The position numbers were made by a program, and so were the translations under genes. The notes under the pieces are model-generated. The model was given only the letters and a program-made list of their open reading frames with translations. It was not told where the DNA came from and ran no database searches. A stretch of 64,000 bases of DNA from Ischnura elegans (Eukaryota; Arthropoda; Insecta; Odonata; Coenagrionidae), in the NCBI RefSeq assembly GCF_921293095.1, contig NC_060259.1, forward strand, positions 24,807,812 to 24,871,811. Direction: 5' to 3'. Shown here piece after piece: positions 1 through 13,100 of this stretch; the first letter of the stretch is position 1, and each line of letters begins with the position of its first letter.

Positions 1-1735
1 GCTTTTTTCCACTTCCGCCCAATGTGTGAGGGGGTTATAATAACTGGAGTCAAACAGCAGAGCAAGGATGTGGAGCTGAGAAACCTCATGTCCACACTCG
101 CACCGGTTGGAGTTCTATCCTCCACACTGTATTTTCTCGAAAAAAGCGTGAGCACTCATAGGTCGTACCCTCATAATCAAAACAATTTATACAGGTTTCA
201 TTACTGTATTTTCCTTATGTTGTTAATTTGCTGCCAAATAGAAGATCATTCAATCAACGCCACCATGTTATTTTTAACACTTTTACAATGAAACTGGTAG
301 TATTTGCATCAAGGCCCGATCCAGGATTTTTTTCTGGGCACAATTTAGGGGTCTTACAGGCAAACAGTCTTTTCATATTTGAGATTAAAAACAACATACA
401 TCAATTAATGTTCGAAATATTCTCTTAATTTTAATATGCAAGTTATTAATATTAAATAAAAGTGATTGATGCACCGTTATCCACAAAACAAAATGAACAT
501 AATGATAACCGTATTACAAATCTTACCCATATTTTAAGTGGGTGGGGGAAAGGGGCATGTCCCCTCGTGCCCTCTCCTAAATCCGCCTATGTTAGCATCT
601 TTCATGGCCTGATTTTCCCTATTATGGTAAACTTTGCAATCATATTAATATCCATTTTTGTTTTCAAAGCAAAATTATGCTGGGGAGTAGCTTATATTTA
701 ACACCATATATTTAATCTGAAGATTTAGATGTGCTTTTAGCTTAGTCCACTTTATCATCAAGCCGATATTATAAATGGAAAAATACAATAAATACCTACA
801 AAGGCCTGTCCAGTCTCGATAATCACACCTCACAACAAGGTGTGTCCCTTGATTCTCACTCTTTGCCCCAGCAGTAGTAATTCTCAGTTCCTGGTAGAGG
901 CAACAATGCCAGATAATCCAAAGGGTAGGAGCCAGATGAAAGGTATTCCATGTGAAGGTCTCACGTAAATAAAACTGTTAAAATGGACATGAGAAATCTG
1001 ACCAATCATCTCTTCCCTGAGAGCATGAGTGATTGCATCACCCATTAATGGTTTCTGATCCCACGTTGAAAAGCATGGACGACCATAGGAAACAGCATGC
1101 GAAACAGTGTACCAGTTTTATACATCCTGCTACTAAAAGCACCATTACATGGACAACTCAGCAGCATTGCCACATCTGATAGACACATTCTCTACATATA
1201 CCTGCAATCCTTACCATATTTTTCATCGTAAAGATTCAATTAAAAGACACTCATTTAAGTCGTGATATGGTTGATCTGATGGCAATGAGTAAATTTTTCA
1301 AATAGCAAAGTTTTATTTGCAAATTGTACTGAACGATGTCAGTTCAAAGCCTTTCCCCTTCCACTTCGGAGGCCGACCCAAGTCCCTGCTGAAGAGTGTG
1401 GGTTAAGACAGGAGTGAGGTAGGATTCAGCTAATGAGGATGTATGAAAGATTACCTGAATTAGTCCACCAACTCTCAACTACCACTACCCCATTTAGCAG
1501 TGAAGTGTAAAGCATAAGCTAACATTATGAAAACTGTAACCTCAAATAAAAAGTAAGTATTAAGCTCAAGAGTGCACCATAATACCGATGTTTATCCAAG
1601 CAAATTATAATACCCAGATAAGGGTAACAAACCATATGGAAGCAACTGCTCTGGGGTTTTCACAACTATTTTATTGACATTTGGGTCCAGATTCTACTGC
1701 ACCCTCCTTTGCCCTATCCTCCCCTGGCACATTAA
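1..1735. other. No gene or delimited repeat seen
   Basis: AT-rich sequence with only short chance reading frames. I see no splice-flanked exon, no tRNA and no terminal inverted repeat that can be delimited. Confidence 0.5.
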
Positions 1736-2387
1736 CATGGTTCCCACTCAATCTAAATTATAAAATTCACGGTTTTTTCCAGGTTTTCACGGTCTAAATG
1801 CCTTCGAATTCACGGTTTGTAGACATACCATTTTAGGCAGAAATATTGACCACTTAACAATCATCAGCCGCACGCTGACTAAAAATTTAGCAAACGCGAC
1901 AGACGCCGTGAATGCAAATGCAGCAATCAAAGTGCTCTCTCTCTCTCCTGGCGTCACACATCGTTTGCAAAATTCAGCTCCGACTAAAGGTTGTGAGTGG
2001 GAAAATAGAGGGACCAGTGTGTGAGGGAGTTAAGAAGTGTCTGAATTTTCGCAAGTGTCAATAAACTTTGGTTACCAGTCTTCAGGCTTTGGTACAGGCT
2101 TAAGTTCAATATGTCATCATGGCACACAGACCAATAATTGCACTTCGAATGTACGTTTGCAGATAAATCCGTGGCCATGTCTGCACGTGACTGATCTTGA
2201 AATATGATCAAAATATCCATTTTTCTTTTAATCGGTCAATTGTAGTTCTACCATTGTAAAATCAAGATTGAGAGAATTTTAAGGTTTTATGACGAAATTC
2301 TCGGCTTTTTCCAGGGTTTTTTCACGGTATACGAAATTCACAGCTTATTCACGGTTTTAAGGCTTTCAAGGTTGAGTGGGAACCCTG
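1736..2387. mobile_element. MITE with inverted ends (about 650 bp)
   Basis: The left end reads GGTTCCCACTCAA and the right end is its inverse (TTGAGTGGGAACC). Both subterminal regions are rich in variations of TTCACGGTTTT. There is no coding capacity. The ends and size suggest a non-autonomous DNA transposon, possibly hAT-like. I could not find a matching 8-bp target duplication, so the exact ends are uncertain by a few bases. Confidence 0.7.
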
Positions 2388-5300
2388 ATTCATGAGGACT
2401 TTCCCTAAGTAACACAAATGTACTGATGAAAATTATCTAAAATTTACTACAAATAAGGCTGACTTCTTTATCTAAACTATGAATGTATATTTGATCAATT
2501 GCATGGGAAAAAATAGTTGAATGCGAAGAGGATGCAAGTAAAATTATCCTAATATTTTGCATTGATCAATGCATTTATGTAAGGTAGTTATCATTACGTA
2601 TAAAATACAATCACAGATTAGCTCTAGAGAACTAAACTCAGAGAACTATAGATTAAAGTTCAACAGCTCTTGGAGAACAGTATAGAATACCTTTAAGGTT
2701 TCACAGTTCTAAAAAATGCAGATAATTAGTGCAAACTTTTACGGAAACTGCTAAGCTAAAAGTAAGGTTTTTATGAAACTCTCGGGGATAGAAATGGTAA
2801 GACACAACATGCATGCATAAAAAAGCTTTGAAAAACTAAAGAAAAAATATTGTAGGATGATGATAATAGAAAACCAGAAGGACTTGATATGTCACAGAAA
2901 CATTTAACCCTTATTTAATCAATCATTAATGATTATGGAAATGAGAAAATTTTCTTGAATAAAATAATGTACATTAAAACTTTTAAAAATTCTATGAGGG
3001 AGCTTTCAGCTGCATCCAATCGGGTCATAATAAATATTTTCCTGAGCTTCTGACACAAGTTTATGCTTAGAAGAGGTACAGGAACCTTAGTGATCAAAAA
3101 TAGTAGTTGAAGAAAAACTAGTGTTTACTTTCAGATGATTTATTAAGGTTCCACAGCAAGGAAAACAAATGTTTTATTTCATTTGATGTTGAAGGCATTC
3201 ACCACTGACAGGTTTATCTTTTATTCAAATGTCATACAAGAAAAATTAAACTGGGGCATTCAAATACATCAAAACCAATACAAGGTACTCATGTCCAAAC
3301 TCACATTAGATATTCCATCAATATGTCACAAATTTCTATAATACTTCATAAGAGCATTACACTTAACCATATTTGTAGCAAATAGGTTAATTTTCACTAA
3401 GTCCAGTAATTCAACAGTGAAACCAGCTTGTGCCACTTAGGATCAAAATTAAATATACCTAATAATCTCGTTAAACTGGCACTGATGACACCTTATTGAT
3501 ACTATGAAAATGTAGACATGCTGACTAATACAAGGTTTGTGCACAGTTTATTCTCTTTATGTAAAAATATAACCAACCCCTCCAAAAAATTGGCAGTAAG
3601 CAAAAGTTTACAATCAATGAATAAAATAAAATTGCTTCTACCTTTGAGGATATTCAATATCATTCATTTTTAAATAAAAAATCTCATTATTCATACCCTG
3701 AGCTGATATTATTTTGGCAGGATTCAAATCCAATACTTGAATACATACTGCTAAACTGTTAACCAGTAAAATGTGTTGCTGAATTCGAAGTTTTTGATAG
3801 CTTTCTTTCCTGAAGTGTTGAAGGTACAATATTTTACCTTCTAAGATTTAATTATATAAGCTCTTTCCATAAGCTATTTACTCAGCAACCACTCATATTT
3901 CAAGTAAACTAATACAATTGCTGAAATACTCTCTAATTAATGTAATGTATAATGGGCACAACCTTTTTTCATGCCTGTCCTAAAGAGAAAACAGAAGACC
4001 TTGAGTCATAAGCCTTCAACAGTTAAATCGAATAAATTTGTATTTGCATGATATCAGTGAATGTACATGATATAAAAATGTATTTCCATCCAAGTTACTC
4101 AACAACAATCTTACAATATCTCTCGAACCTTTTATACCATGAATGTTTGAAACATGTTTAAAATCACTAGTTCAAAACCATATTGTACTGATATTGGCGA
4201 TAAAAATCTAAGCCTGAAAATAAAATGTATTTATACATAGTTTTAAGACTAAAATCATCATACTCTTTCAAATGGGTGAAAAGCAATGATAATTAACAAT
4301 GACTTATTAAGCAGGTTTCACTGCAATTTAAATAGAGAATAATTGAAACAATTTTTTAAATACCTACTGATAAACAAAAACTTAAGGTATATTTACGGTT
4401 CATCACAGCTATTCTGAAAAAATAACAATATCATTAAGCATCAAAAACTAAATCTCATGATGCAATTTTTCCATCGCAACTTGGTGCCCCTTTCATCAAA
4501 TAATTTCACATTGGGATACAAGACATCCACCACTTCAAACAAGAATGTGCAAAATATGTATAATCTCAAATTTTTTTAACCTAAATCTTAATTTTGGCTC
4601 ATGCTTATTTAACATTTACAAAACAAATACTGATGGACAGCCCGTTTTCAAATGAATAATGCTCTATGGACACAGCATTGGAAAAGAATACCAGCTTCAT
4701 CAAAAATATCATTACACAGTTCAAATGATTCCTCAATTCAACCAAAGATGGAAAAGCATACGCAACTGACAAAAACTAGTACAGTAAGCTTTAAATTTAA
4801 AATTGCTAAATTCAGAATGGCAAAAGAATGACATTAGTTAAACACTGGCACAGGATTTCACAAATTTATGAGAACCAACGACCAATTGACAGAATTACAA
4901 CATGGATTGTAAATTGAACAGCCAAATTTTTGATCAATAGAATGGAGACTAAACTATGTACAGATTGCAGCAATGAATGCAGTAAAAATTGATCAAAACC
5001 ATGCACAGGAGAAAAATTTTTTGTGACTACTAAGCCATTAAATGCCTCACTTGGGACTTTCCTTTGCAAAATGCCTTACATCATCTGTAACTGCATAACA
5101 ATGAGGAAATTACATCAATGTTACAGCCATAGAACAGATTGCATGTAGAGGACATAAATGACCAATAACATACAAGGTTTTAAATAGAAGCATCCATCAC
5201 ATTGCATACACCACATTTTTTTGCATGTTTGTGGGTACAATAAACACAAAATATTTTGCATAGAAATGCTAAGGAAATTATTCTCCTCAATAACACACAT

Positions 5301-7569
5301 GAGTTTATTCATAATGTGTTTCAACTTCAAGTACTTGAGCATCTTTCTGAGACATAAAGCTAGCTATTTAATATTATCATCACATTCTGGAAATAAACAT
5401 TCTACATCACTACTTCATCACGAGTATCTCTATACATAATTTTACATGCACAACATATTTTTGTTCATTGACCACCAATAATTACATATTGGCAAATGAA
5501 ATTAAAATAATAATAAATCCTAAATCGCCACAGTATTATAATTCAGCCCTTGTCCAATCTTAAATACTAATTAAATAGGAATAGCAGAGGGATATGGATG
5601 TTTCAATAGATATTATACTTATGAAGAAAATAAAATCTGATGAATCAGAAAGCAAAATTTAGAGCATAGTAGAAGAGGAAACTCCAGCTGTTTCCACAGT
5701 GAAGAGTGGAGTCTTGGCAGAGGTCTATATCAATATTAATGAGCAAGTGATCATTCTGCTTTTATGAATTCATGAGCAAGATATAAGCAGTGGCTGGATG
5801 TCAATCTCCAAAAAAAGATGACAGGAAGCACAAGTATCACTCGTCTACTATTACTGTGATATATATTTAACCATACTAAAGCTGCCAAGGAAAAAAAACA
5901 ATGTGCAATAATGCATGCCCATTACATAAGGACAAGATGTAATTACCTCCATTAATTACGCTAAAATGAGGAAAAGAGGAAAAAGATGATGACCAATATA
6001 TAACTTGACAGGTTTTATATTTTAAGTACCATACAAACAGCAGTTTTATTAATGGAGTGAAGATAGCAGTTCCTCAGCCTTAAGGAATTACATAATTATG
6101 TAGTCTGAATTCCACTAAACAATAATTAAATGGGGGTTAGACAACCATAAAAACTTAACACAACCATATCTAGCACTTGTAAGTACACCTTTGGGATAGG
6201 CATATGAAAGTCTGGAAAATGACATTGACATCAACCGTTTCCTTTGAGTAACTTGAACACCAAGTGACTGCATTGACGCAAATAGATGGTGGAAAATTTT
6301 GTCCCCCTTCTTTCCTAGTTTTGTATCTAGAAATTAAAAATAAATGGTAATGGCACAAAAAATGTAAACATGGTAAATGAATAGAAATGAATGATCAAAT
6401 CAGTTCATATAGTAGCACAAACAGTGTTGGCATATTTCAAATTCCATATACCCATTTAAAGCTACTGCTGCATAAATGCAACTAAAATTTCCCTTCCTTC
6501 CCTAACAATAATTACACACAGAAAAATAAACTAGGCTTTCTTTCTCTAACTCCTAAAGAGTAACTGTGACATCCAATTAAAAATCTAAGTACAACCATTA
6601 GCTTTGATGCTAAAATCACATTTATTCCTTTTGGCATCATTTATTGAATATAAAAGTTGCATCGATTCATTATAAAACCATAATTTTTTATAATAACTAC
6701 ACAAATAGACATACCTCTGAAAATGACCTTAGGTGCACAGTATCATATTCAAATATTTTTGGCTAGCATGGAAAACGGGGGAAAATCTACTGCATAATTA
6801 CTCTTTGAAGAAATCCCTGAATAACATAAAAGCCTAACATCATGTGAGCAGTCCAAATGCCTAACATGAGGGGAATGATCAATTCCTCATGTGAACAGAA
6901 AGTCTTTGATGGAAACCAATTTGAGAGTTTTCGAAAATGAATGCATGAATGCCACAATTAAAACTACACGGCGTAACGCTCCTAGCTGAGCTACAGATCC
7001 CTGAGTTGAAAGAGTAGAACCTCAACTTGAGCCCAGACCCCAGTAAGGATGCATACAAAATAACTACATATTCCTCAATTTAAAAAATCATGGAACTCTC
7101 ATAGAGAAAACCTCAATACAGGGAATAATGAACAGTATACTTTAACTTTTAGCTGTCAAATTCTCTCTGATGTCCTGATTTAGAGTTCTAATCCAGGCTG
7201 TGACCAGATGTGACTTATACTGGGTACTACATTTCAACTTTTAATGACTGCCTTTAAAGCTAGGCAATAATTCCTTTATCTGAAACTATCAAGAAAAAGT
7301 AATAATTCAAAGCGTAATCTAGATTCTTTATCAATAGGTAGCCAAATCATCGAAAAAGTGATAGAGCAGAAAATGTAAAGGGAAAAACAAAATATTTCAA
7401 AATGATGTCGAATAATAATTCTAAAAGCAGTAGCTTGGGTTGTGCCAATCATCTGTCTCTGCGGATCATCTGTTTGCACTCCTCTTTTAGGATGAATACT
7501 CAAAGCTCAAATGCATAAAGATTTCCGATTAAATGAGAAAAAATTTATAAACCGCACTTGTGCATGAAT
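2388..7569. other. AT-rich DNA downstream of the gene, nothing identified
   Basis: About 5 kb of AT-rich sequence without a recognisable gene, RNA or bounded repeat. The minus strand carries many AATAAA hexamers (for example TTTATT on the plus strand near 3138, 6045 and 6620). A very long 3' UTR of the glycosyltransferase gene could therefore reach into it, but the sequence alone cannot show this. Confidence 0.35.
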
Positions 7570-7816
7570 TAGGGTGGCCAACCTTTTTAGAAAAAGACAG
7601 TAATCAAAGACAAAATGTCACTGGAAACCCATATTTTAGTAAAGTTGTGAACCAAACTTTAATATTTCTGCATGCAGTAAATGACCTACGAAGGACATTA
7701 ATACCAGATAAAAGTTAAAATTGAAAACATGAATAGTGCTTTTGTTGTTAATACAAAGAGAGAATAATTTTCAAATCCATGAGTTCTCAGAAAAAAACTA
7801 GAGGTCTGGCAACCTA
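7570..7816. mobile_element. Short MITE (about 247 bp)
   Basis: The left end TAGGGTGGCCAACC and the inverse of the right end (TAGGTTGCCAGACC) match with a few differences, and both are followed inward by AG plus an A-rich run. There is no coding capacity. The family is not identified, and flanking 8-mers do not match well. Confidence 0.55.
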
Positions 7817-10033
7817 TCATACAACCATCAAACCAGAGTTTTCAGCCAATTTGACTACAGGAAAATGCGCTTCCACCAAAATTTTTTTCAAAAGTACTTA
7901 AAATTTCTAATTGTCACTAATTACATTTAGGAACAGCACCTGCGATGGCAACAATCAATCTTCTTGGTCACAACTTTTTACACTTGCCATAGTCAATTTT
8001 TATAGACCCTCAATTAACTAGTTCATGGTAACCACAATTATGATACTTTTGAAGAAAATGCCATCAAGGAAAAACCAAGAAATTGTTGGATGCACAAAAA
8101 AAGGCTCTCAGTAGCTATCCACCAAAACCAATTACACATATAACATCATACAACATTCATATTCTTCTCTGAAGGAATGTAGCGGACTAGGAGTACATAA
8201 CCCATGATTTGATAGCTAGTACAGTTGTATTCCTTCAACAAAGTCTAATTGTTAAGTCCACCCAATATAAGTAGAGTCTCTACGCATAGTAAGTAATTGA
8301 TTGACCCATAGCTCTTACATTCATCACTTACTCCAACAGAGCCGAAGAACATGCAGCCATGTAGCAAAACCCAGGGCATTAAAGAAAAAATTTCTTCAAT
8401 TCTATTTGAAAATTTGATTTTTTTAGTATTCATTTATGCCCCATTGTCACCAGCAGCATTTTCACTACAGTAACCCTCTACCAGTGAAGTGTTACAATGT
8501 AATGGAAACCAAAAAATGACTACTGTAGTAACTCGTCTAAGTAGCTTTGAGTTAGCCTGCATTCATCAACCATGGTAACATTGGTAAGTTACTTGAGTTA
8601 CCTTAATTCAATTGGATAATACAGGTTAGGAGGAACCTGAAAGTTACTTAGGTAGTGATGTTAGAAACCAAAATGGGGCATTCGAATATTTTCAATTTTC
8701 CAATCATGATTCTTCTGCCAAGCAGTGGAGTTCACCAATGAAAGAAAAAAAAACACAAATACTTGATGGATATACATACAAGTGTATACATTCAACAACA
8801 ATTAATAGCCTATGCATGAGACAAAATAAAATCAAACCATGAAACTCAGAGTTCATAGTGATTGAATTCCATCACATCAATTTCCATTCAAACAATAACA
8901 TCAACTCAAATAATTTAAAACAGAAAGTTAAATTTGACTAAATGATAATATTAAAAACAAAGTACCTACCACTGCACTCAAAGATTTTTAGCACAGTGTC
9001 AAGCCATATTCATTCGACTTTAGGATTTGTAAAAGCAACTGTGTTGCAAAATAATACTAATAACAGCAATTAAACATTGGTCCGACTCATCTCTCAAAAA
9101 TGGCCCTAGTTAAGTTAGAGAATGATCTAGGTTATCCATTACTAGCATTAACTTTGTTAAAACAACACATAAAAATAATAACAACCAAAACAACAGCCTT
9201 CCCCTTTACCATCACAGTAAATTCACCATCACAATTAGAGAAGAGTAAGGATACAGCACTTTAGTACCATCACTCCAACACTGAAGACACCTACGTTAAA
9301 ATGGAGGTGGCTCTTGAACAGCAGAAATTTACATACATGTATTATCATGTGATCAGAAATTTTTTACGAGATAAAAGTGCTACTCAGTCTTCAAAAAATG
9401 TACTTCAGCAAACTCCAAGGCAAAATTAGTTGTTACATCTGTATCATATTTATGAGTCATTATACACCAAACATGTAAAATTGGTTGTTGCAGAGGAACA
9501 CCACGAAGAACAGCTTCTTTGGTACAGTGAAATTCTTGAGCTCATGCCATGACTGAAAAAGCATCCGAGCTGAGTATATGACATGCAAAAAAAAGTTTAT
9601 CTCGCTATCTATGGACATACCACAACCACTGTTTAAAAGTCAGTTGAAGATCTACTCAAGACACTGAGAAAATATCACAAAGGCTATAAAGAATATAATT
9701 TTTACATAGTGAAATCAGATCTATCGGGAACTGTACAAGGAAACATGAATACTTAGCCACATTATAAAATTAATCTCTTGAACCTGCCCCAATATGTCTT
9801 GATATGTTCACCAGGGAAAGGCTACTCTTGAGTGGACTTACTAGCACCTGGTAATGAACTATTGGAACAACACTTTCAATCAATGAACTTTACATTAACA
9901 CATGAGTTTTTAATCACCAAATTATGGCACCACATTATGGAGGAGCAATAAGCCTGGCCTGGCATCCTCAGCCATCCAAACCAACACATCACCTGGTAGA
10001 TTAGCCGAGCCACAGCCTGGCCAGGGCCCTCCA
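7817..10033 (-). other. Probable 3' UTR and downstream flank of the glycosyltransferase gene
   Basis: This stretch follows the stop codon on the minus strand. An ATTAAA hexamer lies about 120 bases past the stop (9909-9914, minus strand) and could serve as a variant polyadenylation signal, but further AATAAA copies occur downstream. No other gene is seen. The 3' end cannot be fixed without transcript data. Confidence 0.35.
9909..9914 (-). promoter_or_regulatory. Candidate polyadenylation hexamer ATTAAA
   Basis: First polyadenylation-like hexamer after the stop codon at 10034. Such hexamers are common in AT-rich DNA, so this is only a candidate. Confidence 0.2.
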
Positions 10034-10166
10034 TCAGCTGGGTGCTGCCAATTCCACATATATCCAAGTGTAAAGTCTTTTTAGCTGGATATCTTTCCGC
10101 TCATATCTCAAGCTGCTTAGACCATCAGTCTTGAACCGATTCTGCCCAGAGTACAAGTACTCATAC
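10034..10166 (-). CDS. Coding exon 5: C-terminus and stop (aa 402-444)
   Basis: The acceptor TTGCAG at 10167-10168 is followed by one base completing Arg401, then 43 codons and TGA at 10034-10036. The segment KTDGLSSLRYER matches the conserved DGLNSL region near the end of the family, and LKRLYTWIYVEL replaces the usual LYT..VDL ending. The splice phase closes exactly. Confidence 0.9.
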
Positions 10167-13100
10167 CTGCAACATCAAAAATTAAGCATTAACTCCACAC
10201 GAGCACCAGCAAAATCAACTGAATCAATGATGAATTTAGATCAAAAAGCAGATGGAATGCTCTCAGATAATAGGGTCATTTCGTATTTTTTTAAATTAGC
10301 TAAACCAAAAGATTATTACTCCTGGAGTATGTATTTCACACTTTCAGATTTTTATGCAATGATAACTATTTTTCGTGATTACATGAAAAGTGAAAACTTT
10401 CAAGCACGGGAAAATGCGATGGCTAAGTGTGAATGCTGGGAAAAGCCTGTGTGATGTCATTCTGGTTCCGGCTGCTGCTGTGTGAGGCCACCTTGGTGCG
10501 AAGCTATGATCGCCGCTACGATGCAGGCTGCTAGCAGGTTACACTTGGCTAAAATAAGGATTATTAATACCCTATCAAACGAAGGAAACTTTCCGACCAT
10601 AGGCAATTTTAATAGGTGATTATTAAGAGATGTTTCCCTGAGCTCTGTGTCTCATGCATGCATTGGTAATCTCAGGCGATGTAAAACTCCTGACTACTCG
10701 TAGAGCATCTAGGCCCCTGTGACGTCACGTGGAGTATGGCTGCCAATATGGCCTTTTTCAAATGAGGTTAAAATTGACCATTAACATTCGTCTGTCTAAA
10801 CTGGAATTTCTGAAACCCAATAATTTGTATATTATAAATACACTAATGGTGAGTAACAAATCGCAATGAATGCCTTTTGTTTTCTTTGATGAAGGAAACT
10901 ACCCTAAAGTCTCCAGAATTCAATGAGTCAATTCATTTTCGACAATGGTTGCTCAATTCCATATTTCTTAAAAAAAAAAACATTTCCCTTGGCCATGATG
11001 ATAGACAAGGGACTGTAAAAATTTAATTTAGGAATGAAGAATATGTAGACAGGTTTTCATAGAGAGATACCAGTTTCTAAGATTACAAAGTACTAATTAA
11101 TTCCAATATTCCAATCTCTACAAGAGGTCACTACCAGGATACCCTATGATGAAGGATTGCACACTTTCCCAGTGAGACAAGACTCAATAATATCTCATTT
11201 CAGGCTCAAGATAAGTGCAAACAGAATATTCCCGGTGGAAAATTCCTAGTCTGAAAACAATGCAACCCAAAGCTTTGAATGAATCTTTGAAAGTTCAGCA
11301 TTTTCCCATAATAACAGCGAGTTATGGCTGATTACATTACATCCTTTTAAATTAGAAAGTTTGAAACTTCACGAGCCTTCAACTTACAATGGGCAAATAA
11401 AAATATTATAATCATGTAACACTGCTTCAAATTTATATATTTTGAAGACTTGAAATTTTTGTAGATCCTGAAGACTGCCAGAGGCAAAACTGTAGTTATG
11501 AGATGGTCAACTTACTACCAGACAAACCTTAGAGTTATCTCAATTTTAACTAAAGCAAAGTTATTGTATCAGGGAAACATCTATGTCCAACACCAAGGAG
11601 TGACAAAGGATTTATAGCAATGTATATACAAAGGAGCCAAGATGCATCTTAAGATACCAAACTTTAACATCAGAGGTTATAACAAAGATCTAACGTTACA
11701 GTACGAATTAAGGATGTTTATTTTTGATACGATAATTTTTAATGAGTCATTTACACCAGCACAAGCACTTACCTTTTTGGATTGGCTTTTTCTTTCTTAT
11801 GACTGATCATTTTATATCGAGCTATGTTGGCAGGATAACGGGAGATGTGGAAATGATGATATTTTATACGATTGGCCATATCATCATCTTCTCCACCCCA
11901 GCCCCAAAACATGTTGCTGAAACCATTCACCTTACGGAACTGCGCTGCTGTCATCGCACTGACACCTCCAAATATTGCAGGATACGGTAGCCTAAATGAA
12001 AAAGGAAAAAATTATGGGGACATAAATTTACATCTAAAAATGTGCACCAATGCTATGAAGCTAATATCGGAGACCTCAAAGATGCACTCTTGGTTCCTTC
12101 AGACAATATGAGGACAATATTTGGAGAAGCCTACTATCACGATTTTTCCCTCATTCTTGCTTGCATTCACTTACTTTAAAATAAATCTTGGGAAATCCAA
12201 AATAGGACTAAATAACTTGTTCGAACTGATTTATGAACCTCTAAATTTATTAATAATGTCCAAGTAGGTATCATTTTCACATCATCACTGATACATTCAC
12301 GGGCATACCCAGGAGAGGGCAACTGCCTCCCCCTAGAAGAGAAAATAAATTTAGTTCAAAACAAAAGTTAAGAACAAATTTTCCTTATGAAGAAAATGAT
12401 ATTAGTATAAGACATGGAACTAAAATAAAAATCATAATTTTTTCAAGCAAGTAATTATAAAAATTAATAAATTGCTGTCATAATTTCCTTAAAATGTTGA
12501 TTTCATTAAAAATTTCTGTGCAAAAAAGTTACAACTTGAACGACCATGGCTAGCTTTGCCTCCCCTCCCCCCCCCCAAGTTTTGATTCTGGGTATGCCCA
12601 TGGATTCATTCTAGTTTCATGAAAAAGTAACAATAATAACTTTGCTATTTCAATTTTTTAATGCACAACTATTCTGCGATATAGGTTTCGAAGAAGATCT
12701 TCACTATCATGTACATTGGGCATAAAAGAAATTGAAAATCAATTTCTTCGAAGCACTGCTGTCATATCACTGACACCTCCAACTATTGCAGGATATGGTA
12801 CCCTAAGAAGAAAAGAAAAAAACATGATGGGTTACACCTGAAATAATGCAACCATTTAATTTCCACTATGTATTCTGCTTTCACTTTCAGATATCAATTT
12901 CTTTGCTGTCCAATTTGCCTAGTAATAAGACCTTTTTTGAAACCTAGGTCAAATAATACCTGAACATTAAACATTTGTGAAATAACAAAATTATTATCAT
13001 TTTTCATTTTTCATAATGAATAAATTCCACGTATTCATGCCTGAAAAAACGCAGCCATATAATTTCTGCTATCCTACTTTTACTTTTGGAGACATTAATC

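Noticed and set aside
10131..10454. 107-codon plus-strand frame over the last coding exon
   Set aside because: It is antisense to coding exon 5 and its acceptor. The minus-strand reading has family conservation and exact splice phase.
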